Below the pieces are notes generated by a model that did not search any database, was not told the DNA's origin, and was given only the letters and a program-made list of their open reading frames with translations. 64,000 nt of DNA from CAG-1782 sp964418255. GTDB lineage: Bacteria; Bacillota; Clostridia; Christensenellales; DTU072. The stretch covers positions 1 through 64,000 of the forward strand of contig CAYQKV010000004.1 of NCBI GenBank assembly GCA_964418255.1, read 5' to 3'. The position numbers and the translations under genes were made by a program. This document shows positions 51,997-60,777 of the stretch, piece after piece (within the stretch, counting starts at the first letter, position 1; every line of letters starts with the position of its first letter).

Positions 51997-53552
51997 TGTT
52001 TTTCTCCGTTAATTTTATCGTTGATTTTCAATAAAACTCCCGAAAGCGGCAGGCTTTTGAGTTCCTCTCTCGAAAACACGCCGAGGGTGAGCACCGCGAG
52101 GAAGTACACGACGACCGCCGCGGCGGTTATCGCGGCAAACGCCCATACCGACGCCTGCAAATTTCCGCACATAAAAACCAACACACCCATTATAACACCG
52201 CAAAGGGTAATGAGACCAGCGTTTTTTGCGTATTCCGAATCGAGATTTACGAAATTCGCAAAGTAAATCGTTATCCACACGCCGCTCCCGACGTATCCTA
52301 CCGTCGCCGCCACCGCGCAACCCGTTATTCCCATTACGGGAACGAGTATCACCGAAAGCAAGAGTTTTACCGTCATACACATCGCCATTATTTTAACCGG
52401 CGCGACCGCTCTCCCCAATCCTTGCAACATTGCCGAATATATCTGAAAAATGCTCAGTCCGAGCACGCTCATCGCGCTTATCTGCAACAACTTTACCGCT
52501 TCGGCGGTTTTTTCCGCTCCCAGCGACGGGAACAGCATACCGATTATTCCCTGCGCCATAAAAAAGTAGAAGAACACGAACGGCACGCCGAGCAAAAACG
52601 TAAGTTTGTTTGCCGTATTCGCTTTTTCCAGCACGTATTCCGCGTCTCTTTTCTGCTTTCCTTCCACCATCTGCGGAGTAACGGCAATTCCTAACGATAT
52701 GCACACCATTACCGGCAAATTTATAAGGGGCGTCACCACGCCGCTCCACAGTCCGTACTCCGCTATCGGAGTAGCCGCTTTTCCCCATTTAAGCAAATTG
52801 ACTATCAGCACGCTGTCGATAAACTGGCTTACGGGCAAAATCATTCCGCACAAAATCAACGGCAATGCGAGTTTTCCTATTCGTTTAAGCGTGTCCTTTT
52901 CCTCTTTCAGTTTAACTTTGACGAACTTTTTATCTTTGATAAAGAACGCCGCCGCCATAATAATCAAGGTAACCGCTTCGCTTGCCACCACTCCGAGCAA
53001 AGCTCCCGCCACCGCGTACTTTACCCCGTATCTCATAAGGTAAGTCGTAAGGAAAAGTCCCACGCCGAGTTTCACCGTTCCTTCGGTTATCTGGCTTATC
53101 GAACTCGGCACGAGGTTGTTATGCCCCATAAACCACCCTCTGAACCCGCTTATAAGGGTGACAATCATTATCGCGGGCGCAATGGCGAGGTATCCGATAA
53201 AAGCGTCTTTCGATTGAAGCAAGGATATTGGGTAAGCTATCGCCGTAAGGATAACGGTGCCCAAAAGTCCGACGATTACGCAGACCGTCATAGCGACGGA
53301 AAAGGCTCTTTTTGCTCCATCCTCGTCTCCCGCCGCCGCTTTTTCGCTTACGGTTATGCTTATGGCGTTTGGGACGGCTCCGCTCGAAAGCGTCAGTAAA
53401 AACGCGAAAACGGGATAAACGAACTGATAAAGCCCCATCCCTTCCGCGCCGATAATTCCCGTAAGCGGAATGCGATAAACCGCGCCGAGCACTTTTGCTA
53501 TAATAACGCTTACGGCGAGAATGCCCGCGTTTTTTACGAAAGACTTAGCCAT
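51993..53552 (-). CDS. spoVB: SpoVB-type MOP-family flippase
   Basis: 519 residues with 14 membrane helices, polysaccharide exporter/MurJ-like fold. The start (N-A-G-I-L-A-V-S-V-I-I-A-K-V-L-G-A-V-Y-R-I-P-L) and E-G-M-G-L-Y-Q are typical of SpoVB/YabM proteins. The position between spoVT and mazG is the conserved Firmicute order. It probably flips lipid-linked peptidoglycan precursors, in B. subtilis for the spore cortex. Confidence 0.9.
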   Translation of the reverse strand: MAKSFVKNAGILAVSVIIAKVLGAVYRIPLTGIIGAEGMGLYQFVYPVFAFLLTLSSGAVPNAISITVSEKAAAGDEDGAKRAFSVAMTVCVIVGLLGTVILTAIAYPISLLQSKDAFIGYLAIAPAIMIVTLISGFRGWFMGHNNLVPSSISQITEGTVKLGVGLFLTTYLMRYGVKYAVAGALLGVVASEAVTLIIMAAAFFIKDKKFVKVKLKEEKDTLKRIGKLALPLILCGMILPVSQFIDSVLIVNLLKWGKAATPIAEYGLWSGVVTPLINLPVMVCISLGIAVTPQMVEGKQKRDAEYVLEKANTANKLTFLLGVPFVFFYFFMAQGIIGMLFPSLGAEKTAEAVKLLQISAMSVLGLSIFQIYSAMLQGLGRAVAPVKIMAMCMTVKLLLSVILVPVMGITGCAVAATVGYVGSGVWITIYFANFVNLDSEYAKNAGLITLCGVIMGVLVFMCGNLQASVWAFAAITAAAVVVYFLAVLTLGVFSREELKSLPLSGVLLKINDKINGEKQ

Positions 53553-53563
53553 AATATATACGT

Positions 53564-54091
53564 TTATTCAATCTGCATAGCGAAAAAATTCGCGCCGACT
53601 TCGAGAAGTTTGACGCATTTATCCGCGCCCGACATAGAGCCGTTTTTTGCCGCGAGAATAATCCCGCCCACGACGTCTCCGCCAGCAATTATCGGCGCGT
53701 AGGCTATGTCGGTTTTTTCCCCTCCCGGAGTCACCGAAAACGCTTCCGTCTTCCTTAGGTATCCGCTTTTTCTCATTTTGAGCGCCGATTCGAGCTGTTT
53801 TGTGATTTTCGCGCCTACGGGCGTTTCTCTGTCTCCGCACGAAGCCGTAATTTCGTCGTTGTCGCAGATATAACACGCGTACTCCGTGTGTTTATGCAAA
53901 ATTTCAGCGTACTCCTCGCCGATTTTTTCCAACGTTTTTATCGGGGAATATTTTTTGAGAACGAGCGCGTCGTCCAAAACGCAGACTTCCATTTCTTCCC
54001 CTTCTTTTATCCTCATCGTTTTTCGGATTTCTTTCGGAATAACCACTCTGCCGAGTTCGTCTATTCTCCGTACTATGCCCGTAGTTTTCAT
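53564..54091 (-). CDS. spoVT: Stage V sporulation regulator SpoVT
   Basis: 175 residues. An N-terminal AbrB swapped-hairpin DNA-binding domain (M-K-T-T-G-I-V-R-R-I-D-E-L-G-R-V-V-I-P-K-E-I-R) and a C-terminal GAF-like domain (about 60-175). In Bacillus it tunes forespore sigma-G genes. Here it stands first in spoVT-spoVB-mazG-dus with GAGGTG ahead of the ATG. Confidence 0.94.
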   Translation of the reverse strand: MKTTGIVRRIDELGRVVIPKEIRKTMRIKEGEEMEVCVLDDALVLKKYSPIKTLEKIGEEYAEILHKHTEYACYICDNDEITASCGDRETPVGAKITKQLESALKMRKSGYLRKTEAFSVTPGGEKTDIAYAPIIAGGDVVGGIILAAKNGSMSGADKCVKLLEVGANFFAMQIE

Positions 54092-54136
54092 AATTCACCT
54101 CGGAATTAAATTGTGTAATTATCGGGCTTTTATTCG

Positions 54137-55675
54137 TTATATAACCGCCGAAATAATCATCGCCGCGCCGAGCGCGCCGACAATCGGGTATTTATATTTC
54201 TTTTTTATTCCGACAAAGCGGCTTGCCGCGATAAGGGCGGCGACGTAGAACGCGGTAGAGACGCCCATTCCGTTCACCTCGATAACCGAATATTTCCACA
54301 AATAAATAGTTTCGGAAATTTTCCTTATAAAGTCCAGCGCGAAGTTCATCACAAAGAAAATCGTTCCCGCTTTGAAAAATGCGAGAGATAAAATCGCCGC
54401 GCACGCCGCGACGGGAAACACTACGGAAATTATCGGCAAGATTACGAGGTTTGCTATCGGCGCGTACAGCGATAAACTCCCAAACGTATTGAAGGAAATC
54501 GGCAGCATAAACATATTCGCCGAAATCGTAGTGGACAGTATTTTGGCAACGTACCCGAAAACCTTATTCCTCACCCGTCTTGTCATCGCTCTGTAAATAG
54601 GTTTATAAAAGCAGATTATTCCGAGCACGGCGGCGAAACTCATAATAAACCCCAAATCGAAGAGTTCGCGCGGGTTGGTTACCGTTATTATCGCCGCGCT
54701 TAAAGACAGCGTAGTCAAAGAATCGTTCTTTCTCGCGGTTAATTTCGCTATGCCCGAAACGACAGTCATAATAGTAGCTCTTTTCACGCCCGCGGGAAAA
54801 CCCGTCACCGCACCGTAAAACAGCAACGCGCAGAAAACGACGGCAAGACTTACGTCCCGTCTTACCCGAAGTTTCCTAAGTATTTTCATAAGAAGCGCGG
54901 CGAGGAACCCTATATGTAAACCGCTTACCGCAAAGATATGCGCCATTCCTATGCCGTTTATCGCTTCGCCCGTCTCTTCGGAAAGGTCGGATTTGTCGCC
55001 GAACAGCAGGCTTTTCATTATGCCCGCGTTCTCCTCTCCCATATACGCTTTTATCGCGTCGGTCATCTTTTTCTTGGCTTTCTCGAAGACCGTCGTTTCT
55101 CCGACGTCGACGTGAATTTCGCCCGTTTCCCTTAAATTGTAATAAATTCCGTCGCAGTAAAGCGCAGCCGAGTACCCGTCGAACACGTCGACTTCATACG
55201 TTTCCGCATTGCACCCGAAAGTAACCGTCGCGCCTTGCGCGTAGTCTTTATCGAGCCTAACCACGGCTTTGCCTCTTACCTTTTCGCCGTCGAACGTAAG
55301 ATTTTCCAGCACGGTTTTCCCGTCGGAACGCGTTCCGCACACTCTGCCGCTCGTTTCGAAATTTCCGTCGATTTCTTTCGCTCCGAAAAATCTCGCGTCG
55401 ATAACCGACGCCGCCGCGCCTAACGCGAACGCTATGCAAACCGCGAGCAGAAAAATTTTCTTGGTTATAATCTTAAAGAAAATGCCGCTTGCTACGACGG
55501 CAAACGGCAAAACATACGCAAAATAATGATAGACCGAAACTATTCTGCCCAAAAACACGCCGAGTAGCAAGCAAACCGATACTACCGTAGCTTTTCGAGG
55601 AGTGGACATATCGCATTTCTTTACGCCCGTAAAAACATTGATAAATTTATTAAATAAAAAGTATTTTTTTCTCAC
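54137..55675 (-). CDS. ComEC/Rec2-family protein without the metallo-beta-lactamase domain
   Basis: Up to 512 residues. A DUF4131-like soluble domain (about 95-200, with the W/G-E-I-D-G-N-F segment) between membrane helices is followed by the competence core with the V-S-G-L-H-I-G motif near 252 and about eight helices. In DNA-uptake channels a C-terminal metallo-beta-lactamase domain degrades the non-entering strand; here the protein ends after the helices. The start is uncertain: GTG 55675 or ATG 55609, both without a clear ribosome site. Uptake or a different export role remains open. Confidence 0.85.
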   Translation of the reverse strand: MRKKYFLFNKFINVFTGVKKCDMSTPRKATVVSVCLLLGVFLGRIVSVYHYFAYVLPFAVVASGIFFKIITKKIFLLAVCIAFALGAAASVIDARFFGAKEIDGNFETSGRVCGTRSDGKTVLENLTFDGEKVRGKAVVRLDKDYAQGATVTFGCNAETYEVDVFDGYSAALYCDGIYYNLRETGEIHVDVGETTVFEKAKKKMTDAIKAYMGEENAGIMKSLLFGDKSDLSEETGEAINGIGMAHIFAVSGLHIGFLAALLMKILRKLRVRRDVSLAVVFCALLFYGAVTGFPAGVKRATIMTVVSGIAKLTARKNDSLTTLSLSAAIITVTNPRELFDLGFIMSFAAVLGIICFYKPIYRAMTRRVRNKVFGYVAKILSTTISANMFMLPISFNTFGSLSLYAPIANLVILPIISVVFPVAACAAILSLAFFKAGTIFFVMNFALDFIRKISETIYLWKYSVIEVNGMGVSTAFYVAALIAASRFVGIKKKYKYPIVGALGAAMIISAVI

Positions 55676-55825
55676 TTTTATAATAAGCGGATAAAATCAA
55701 AGTTTTTACGGACTTTTACGTAAGCTTCACTTGCAGTACAATCGTACAGCGACGGTTCGCTTATGAAAAAAATAAACGCAATCTTTCCACTCCTATTTCT
55801 TCGGCAGTCGAGCGTTTTCATAAAC

Positions 55826-56566
55826 TTACATATAGAACACGAACGCGGCTATGCAGATTTGCGCCGCATAGTAAAGCGCGTGGTTTATTACGCAAAGCGC
55901 TTTGTCTTTGGCTTTCCCTCCGAAATACATCTGGGTAAGCACGACGTCGCTCAGAAGGAATAGTATCATTCCTATACTGAAAAGCGGAACGTGGGAATTT
56001 TCTCCCATTCCTTTAACCCACGCGGCAATGCCTATCGCGCCCATAAACAGCAATACGAACGCGTAGCAAATCGAATGAACGGTGAATTTACCGAAGTTGA
56101 ATTTGAGAAGTTTTTCTCCGCCGAACACCATTCCGAACGCACACACCGCCGCAACCGCAACGCATATTCCCACTATCGACCAGTTTATTACGCTCGAAGA
56201 AAAATACATAAGCACCGCTACGAAATAGCAGATATGTCCTATTCCGAAACTCACCATTCCCGAGGTAAGATATACGCCTTCTTCGGGGGATTTCAGATAA
56301 ACGACTTTAAGGTCGAGCACTATATCGCCGATTAGTCCCATCACAAGCCCCGCGACTACGAAAATCGCCGCGCGCACGTTTATTCCGTCGCCTTTGATTC
56401 CGCCCATAAACACGGCGGTAACAGCCACTGCGATAAACCCTACGCTCGCAAGCGCTTTCAACATCGTCCCTATCACGCCGCGCGTCGCGTCTTTCCCGGC
56501 AAGCGTGACTCTGAACGCTATAAACACCACCGCGAGCACCGCGGCAATCATTACAGAAACAACCAT
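55826..56566 (-). CDS. YhhN/lysoplasmalogenase-family membrane protein
   Basis: 246 residues, eight membrane helices. The family residues are seen in L-I-G-D-I-V-L-D, F-L-L-S-D-V-V-L and I-N-H-A-L-Y-Y-A-A-Q. Members (TMEM86/YhhN) hydrolyse the vinyl-ether bond of lysoplasmalogens. That would fit an anaerobe with plasmalogen lipids. CGGAGG precedes the ATG. The 150 bp to comEC contain nothing recognisable. Confidence 0.85.
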   Translation of the reverse strand: MVVSVMIAAVLAVVFIAFRVTLAGKDATRGVIGTMLKALASVGFIAVAVTAVFMGGIKGDGINVRAAIFVVAGLVMGLIGDIVLDLKVVYLKSPEEGVYLTSGMVSFGIGHICYFVAVLMYFSSSVINWSIVGICVAVAAVCAFGMVFGGEKLLKFNFGKFTVHSICYAFVLLFMGAIGIAAWVKGMGENSHVPLFSIGMILFLLSDVVLTQMYFGGKAKDKALCVINHALYYAAQICIAAFVFYM

Positions 56567-56604
56567 TTCTTTTTCCTCCGATTTATATTATTATATTATA
56601 ATTT

Positions 56605-58170
56605 TTATTGTTTGGGTTCCCTTTCTTCGTAATAACGGTAGTCCGTTTTGCCCATACCCGTCATTTTCAATTTATCTTCCGCTTCGATATATTTCGGGGC
56701 GGCGTAAGGCATTATTTTCGAAGTTATTACGTCGGATATTTTCTGTTTCAACGAAGAGGTAAGTTTTTCGCCGTCCTTTAATTCGACGAGAAGTCTTACC
56801 GCGGGTTTGCCGTTCCAGAGCGTTCTTACCGCGCAGGAATTTACGATTTCTTCGATTTCGTCCGCCGCGTTTTCTATCTCCTGCGGGAATATATTGACCC
56901 CGCCGATTTTCACAAGGCGTTTTTCCCTTCCGCGATAATACAGATAACCTTCGTCGTCGACGTGTCCCAAATCGCCTGTTTTCAGCCATTTTACGCCGTT
57001 TTCGTCTGTTTCGAAGTCCGCTTCTCCTTTGAGATAGCCGTTCATCATCGAGTTTGACGAGATATAAATTTCTCCGTCCTCGCCGCTTGCCGCTTCCTTT
57101 CCGTCGCTTACTATCTTGACTTTGACGCCGCCTATCGGTTTACCCACCGTTCCGCCGTCTTTGCTATCTATATTTATATGCGTTACGCTTGCGGTTTCGC
57201 TCAGTCCGTATCCTTCGCAAATGCGGCACGAACTTCCGCTTTTTGCCATTATCCTTTCCGCCTCTTTTTTCAGTCCTTCGTCGAGTTTGTCGCCGCCTAC
57301 GAAGATTTCCTTTAATCCCGCGAGTTTCTTGCCCGAGAAACTTTTCTGCGCGACGAGTCTACGCAACATATTCGGAACGACCGCCATATAGTTGATTTCC
57401 CGCCGTCTCATCGTATTTATCGCTTTTTTTGCGGAAAACGCAGGTAACAATGCGATTTTTCCGAACATCATCATAAGGTGCAGACACACGCCCAGCCCGA
57501 ACCCGTGGAAAATCGGCAGAGCCATAAGCATCGTGGTCCCGTCTGCGGGTTTTACGCAGTCGTGTATGTTTACCGCAAGTTCGTTCATCGCCAAATTGCT
57601 GAGGACTACGGTTTTCGAGTCTCCCGTCGTTCCGCTGCTGTGCAAGTACACCGCGGGGTCTTTTCCGTCTATTTCCAAATCGAAATCTATGGGTTTGACG
57701 AGGGTGGAATTATACGAATACGCGTCCTTTCCTTTGGGCGGACGGGGCAGTTTCAAACCCGTGCCCGCGCAGTCGGAAATGCGGCAAACGATTGCTTTTA
57801 TTCCGTTTTCTTTCAACGCTTTTTTGTGTTTCCGGTAAAATCTGTCGAAAATGAAGAGCCATTTGGTGTTCGATTCTTCGGCAATTCTTATCAGTCCGTC
57901 CGTTCCTATTTTCGGGTGCGCGATATTCGCCACCGCGCCGGCCGCGTTTATCGCGTAAACCGCGACGACCGCCTGCACTATGTTGGGTAGGCAGATAATG
58001 ACGCTGTCCCCTTTGCCCACTCCGTGCGTTCTCAAAAACGTCGCCACCGACGAAACGTCGGCAAACACCTGCGCCGTGGTAAACGAGCGGCTGTTGTATA
58101 AAAGTTTAGTAGAATTAAGGTCTTTTGCGGATTCCTTTATGAATCCCGTCATCGATTGGTTCGTATTCAT
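56605..58170 (-). CDS. Class I adenylate-forming (acyl-CoA synthetase-like) ligase
   Basis: About 521 residues. ANL-superfamily core motifs: S-S-G-T-T-G-D-S-K near residue 180, E-G-Y-G-L-S-E-T near 315, T-G-D-L-G near 405, and the C-terminal lysine in M-G-K-T-D-Y. It activates a carboxylate with ATP, then probably moves it to CoA or a carrier. The substrate (fatty or aromatic acid) is open; no acyl carrier gene is adjacent. ATG 58170 is preferred over a TTG two codons ahead. An ATCGGC-T5-GCCGAT hairpin lies just upstream. Confidence 0.9.
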   Translation of the reverse strand: MNTNQSMTGFIKESAKDLNSTKLLYNSRSFTTAQVFADVSSVATFLRTHGVGKGDSVIICLPNIVQAVVAVYAINAAGAVANIAHPKIGTDGLIRIAEESNTKWLFIFDRFYRKHKKALKENGIKAIVCRISDCAGTGLKLPRPPKGKDAYSYNSTLVKPIDFDLEIDGKDPAVYLHSSGTTGDSKTVVLSNLAMNELAVNIHDCVKPADGTTMLMALPIFHGFGLGVCLHLMMMFGKIALLPAFSAKKAINTMRRREINYMAVVPNMLRRLVAQKSFSGKKLAGLKEIFVGGDKLDEGLKKEAERIMAKSGSSCRICEGYGLSETASVTHINIDSKDGGTVGKPIGGVKVKIVSDGKEAASGEDGEIYISSNSMMNGYLKGEADFETDENGVKWLKTGDLGHVDDEGYLYYRGREKRLVKIGGVNIFPQEIENAADEIEEIVNSCAVRTLWNGKPAVRLLVELKDGEKLTSSLKQKISDVITSKIMPYAAPKYIEAEDKLKMTGMGKTDYRYYEEREPKQ

Positions 58171-58212
58171 AATCAATATTCAGTATCGGCAAAAAGCCGA
58201 TTTTCATCGTAA

Positions 58213-59319
58213 TTACTCTTCCGTCCCCTCTTTTTCCGTATTCACCGTTTCTTCGCTCTGTAAAGCCGTCTCTTCGGATTCGTTACTTTCGACAGTTTCT
58301 TCGTTGACGTTTTCCGCAACCGTTTCTTCGGTAATTTCCGTTTCCGCTCCGAACGCTCTCGCCGCCGCGGCAAAAAACGCGTTCTTTTTCTCGGCTTTGC
58401 GGATAAGTTTTGTTAACGCTATCGCCGCAAACACGCTTAAGGCTCCGATTGCGCCGCCGAACAGCACGTCGCTGAGGTAGTGCGCGCGGTTTACTATTCT
58501 CGATATTGCGACGAGCACGGTATAAACGATGGGTGCGACGTAAAACCACACTTTATACTTTTTGAGTTTTTCGAAAATGTCGGGCAACATTATAAGTCCG
58601 ATGGACAATGCCGCCGCGGAAGTATGTCCGCTCGGGAAAGACTTGTAGGCGTCTTTTTTAAGCATACCGCCCACGCTGTCTTCGACGTAATAGGTCGCCG
58701 CTTCCTTGTTTTTGCCTAACCCAGGCTGATACCACGGGGTAAATCCGTCCGAGCTCGTTCCGCCGTTGCCCACTCCGAGGTTACGGAATCTCTGTCTCGT
58801 CCATATATTTTTCATAATCGTGGTGACAAGCTGACTGAGCGCGAGCGCGATGAGCATCGCCACGGCGAAGAAAACGAGTTTCTTTATCGTGGTTTCTTTA
58901 ACTTTGTAAATTCCCCAGACGTGAAGCGCGCTGACAATCAAGGCGAAAACGACCGAATGGAAAGGAAGGTAACCGTAAGGCGAACCGTACATACCTTCTA
59001 TATAGCTGTCTCCCGTAAATTCTTCCATAAAATAATTTATCGTAAGGAACCAGCCGACGACGAGGACGACCGCCCATACGGCGGCGAGAACTTTGCCCGC
59101 TTTCGTCTTTTTATCGCAGGCGCGCAGTAAAATAGCCGCGCAAATCGGTATCACTATCCAGCCGGTAACTTCGCCCCACAGGCGGAAAAACTGTCCGTAC
59201 AGGCTGTTTGCGTTGCCCAAAGCGATATTTATCTGTAAATCGTAAAAAGTCGCTACGAGTAAAAGCGCGACGAACACGACGCACGCGGAACAAATACCAA
59301 TCAAAGTTTTCTTTTTCAC
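58213..59319 (-). CDS. PAP2-family membrane phosphatase
   Basis: 368 residues. About nine membrane helices; the phosphatase signature is present as K-x6-R-P equivalent (W-T-R-Q-R-F-R-N), P-S-G-H-T-S near residue 237 and S-R-I-V-N-R-A-H-Y-L-S-D near 277. It removes phosphate from lipid phosphates such as undecaprenyl pyrophosphate or phosphatidate. The last 70 residues form an unusual Glu/Thr/Val-rich cytoplasmic tail. GAGGAGG precedes a GTG start. Confidence 0.9.
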   Translation of the reverse strand: MKKKTLIGICSACVVFVALLLVATFYDLQINIALGNANSLYGQFFRLWGEVTGWIVIPICAAILLRACDKKTKAGKVLAAVWAVVLVVGWFLTINYFMEEFTGDSYIEGMYGSPYGYLPFHSVVFALIVSALHVWGIYKVKETTIKKLVFFAVAMLIALALSQLVTTIMKNIWTRQRFRNLGVGNGGTSSDGFTPWYQPGLGKNKEAATYYVEDSVGGMLKKDAYKSFPSGHTSAAALSIGLIMLPDIFEKLKKYKVWFYVAPIVYTVLVAISRIVNRAHYLSDVLFGGAIGALSVFAAIALTKLIRKAEKKNAFFAAAARAFGAETEITEETVAENVNEETVESNESEETALQSEETVNTEKEGTEE

Positions 59320-59362
59320 GTCGAACCTCCTCGGTATGTATTATCCAACCCGATAATGTTTT

Positions 59363-59391
59363 ATTTTACCATAGAACCCGTAAAAAATCAA
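59363..59391 (-). promoter_or_regulatory. Promoter of the PAP2 phosphatase gene
   Basis: TTGATT and TAAAAT on the minus strand, 17 bp apart, 43 bp before the start codon. Confidence 0.65.
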
Positions 59392-59462
59392 TGCTATCTC
59401 TCCACTCCGATGATAATTTTAAGAAAACGGATGAAACCTTCCGATTTTTTATCCTTATTGTC

Positions 59463-59498
59463 AAAACGCGCGGGGAAAATTTTTCGCCCGCGCGTTTT
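59463..59498 (-). terminator. Terminator of the P-type ATPase-mrp operon
   Basis: AAAACGCGCGGG and CCCGCGCGTTTT pair across an A/T-rich loop, 16 bp behind the last gene. The T run is short. Confidence 0.75.
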
Positions 59499-59514
59499 GT
59501 TTCGTTTTTTGATT

Positions 59515-59964
59515 TTACTTATTTTTAAGGTAATTTTCCAGCGTGCTTGCGGCGCACTCGACGCACCCGACGCACCCTCTCGTACGGTAATATTCCGCGG
59601 TTCTTTCCGAAGGGGTGGGCGAACTGTCCGCGCCCGTACCTTTAATGAGTTCTCGACAGATTATCGAGCCTTCCTTTTCCCGAAAAGCGGCGGCGAGGGT
59701 CTGTATCGTCTCATAAAGTTTTTTCTTCCCTTCTTTTTCTTTCGGGTCGGAATATCCTTCCAGGCATCCGACGACGAAAGTCATTCCGCTTACCGCGCCG
59801 CACACCTCTCTCATTCTTCCCATTCCTCCGCCGAAACCCGATACAAGGCGCGCGGTTTGTTCTTCGCTCAGTCCCGTTTCTTCGCAGAACGCGACGGCTA
59901 CCGCCTGCGCGCAGTTATATCCTTTTTTGAACAGTTCGGCGGCAAGCTCGGCTTTATCGCTCAT
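59515..59964 (-). CDS. C_GCAxxG_C_C family redox protein
   Basis: 149 residues. The family pattern is complete: N-C-A-Q-A-V near 19, the S-G-F-G-G-G-M-G-R-M-R-E-V-C-G-A-V block near 42-58, G-C-L-E-G-Y and a C-terminal C-V-G-C-V-E-C group. Such proteins are thought to bind metal or a cluster and move electrons. The start overlaps the mrp stop (ATGA), which suggests that Mrp may load its cluster. Confidence 0.88.
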   Translation of the reverse strand: MSDKAELAAELFKKGYNCAQAVAVAFCEETGLSEEQTARLVSGFGGGMGRMREVCGAVSGMTFVVGCLEGYSDPKEKEGKKKLYETIQTLAAAFREKEGSIICRELIKGTGADSSPTPSERTAEYYRTRGCVGCVECAASTLENYLKNK

Positions 59965-60776
59965 TTTTTAATTACCTCGTCGAAGAATTTTTTGAGCGGT
60001 TCGACTTCGATTTCGTTGATTTTCCCTTCGTCGCATTTTTTCGCGGCGCCTTCCATTATCGGCATTTCGCAATAATTTTCTATTCCGAACTGTTTCGCCG
60101 TCTCTTCGACGTTGCTCTTTCCGTAGATATAATGTTTGTTTCCGCAGTTTTCGCAGACGTAATAGGACATATTCTGGACTATTCCGAGTATCGGCACTTT
60201 CATCATTTTTGCCATATTTACCGCTTTTTCCACTATTACGGAGACGAGTTCCTGCGGGCTGGTAACCACGACTATTCCGTCTATCGGAATGGACTGGAAC
60301 ACGGTAAGCGGCACGTCGCCCGTTCCCGGAGGGCAGTCGACGAACATCACGTCCACGTCTCCCCATTTTACGTCCGTCCAGAACTGTTTTACCACTCCCG
60401 CGACCACGGGTCCGCGCCATATTACCGGCGAGCTTTCGTCGTCGAGGAAGGAATTTACGCTGATATATTTTATTCCTATCGGCGTAGTTACCGCGTCTAT
60501 ACCGTTTTCGTCTCCCGTAGCCTTATCGCTCACGCCGAAAATTTTCGGTATGGAAGGACCTGTCAAATCCGCGTCCATAACGGCGGTTCTCAGTCCTCTT
60601 CTGTTGGCTTCGCAAGCAAGCAAAGCGGTCGTCATAGATTTTCCTACGCCGCCCTTGCCGCTTACTACGGCGATTACCTTTTTAATATCGGAAAACCGAG
60701 AGGGTTTTTCCAACATACTTTCCGGCTTTTCGCATTTCGACTCGCAAGTCGAGCAATCGTGTGTACATTCTGACAT
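59961..60776 (-). CDS. Mrp/NBP35-type Fe-S carrier P-loop ATPase
   Basis: 271 residues. Deviant Walker A G-K-G-G-V-G-K-S near residue 40, an N-terminal cysteine group (C-x3-C-x2-C-x3-C within the first 16 residues, as in NBP35 proteins) and the cluster-binding pair C-E-N-C near 199. It holds and transfers Fe-S clusters as a dimer. GGAGG lies in the end of the preceding gene; the spacing to that stop is one base. Confidence 0.93.
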   Translation of the reverse strand: MSECTHDCSTCESKCEKPESMLEKPSRFSDIKKVIAVVSGKGGVGKSMTTALLACEANRRGLRTAVMDADLTGPSIPKIFGVSDKATGDENGIDAVTTPIGIKYISVNSFLDDESSPVIWRGPVVAGVVKQFWTDVKWGDVDVMFVDCPPGTGDVPLTVFQSIPIDGIVVVTSPQELVSVIVEKAVNMAKMMKVPILGIVQNMSYYVCENCGNKHYIYGKSNVEETAKQFGIENYCEMPIMEGAAKKCDEGKINEIEVEPLKKFFDEVIKK

Positions 60777-60777
60777 C

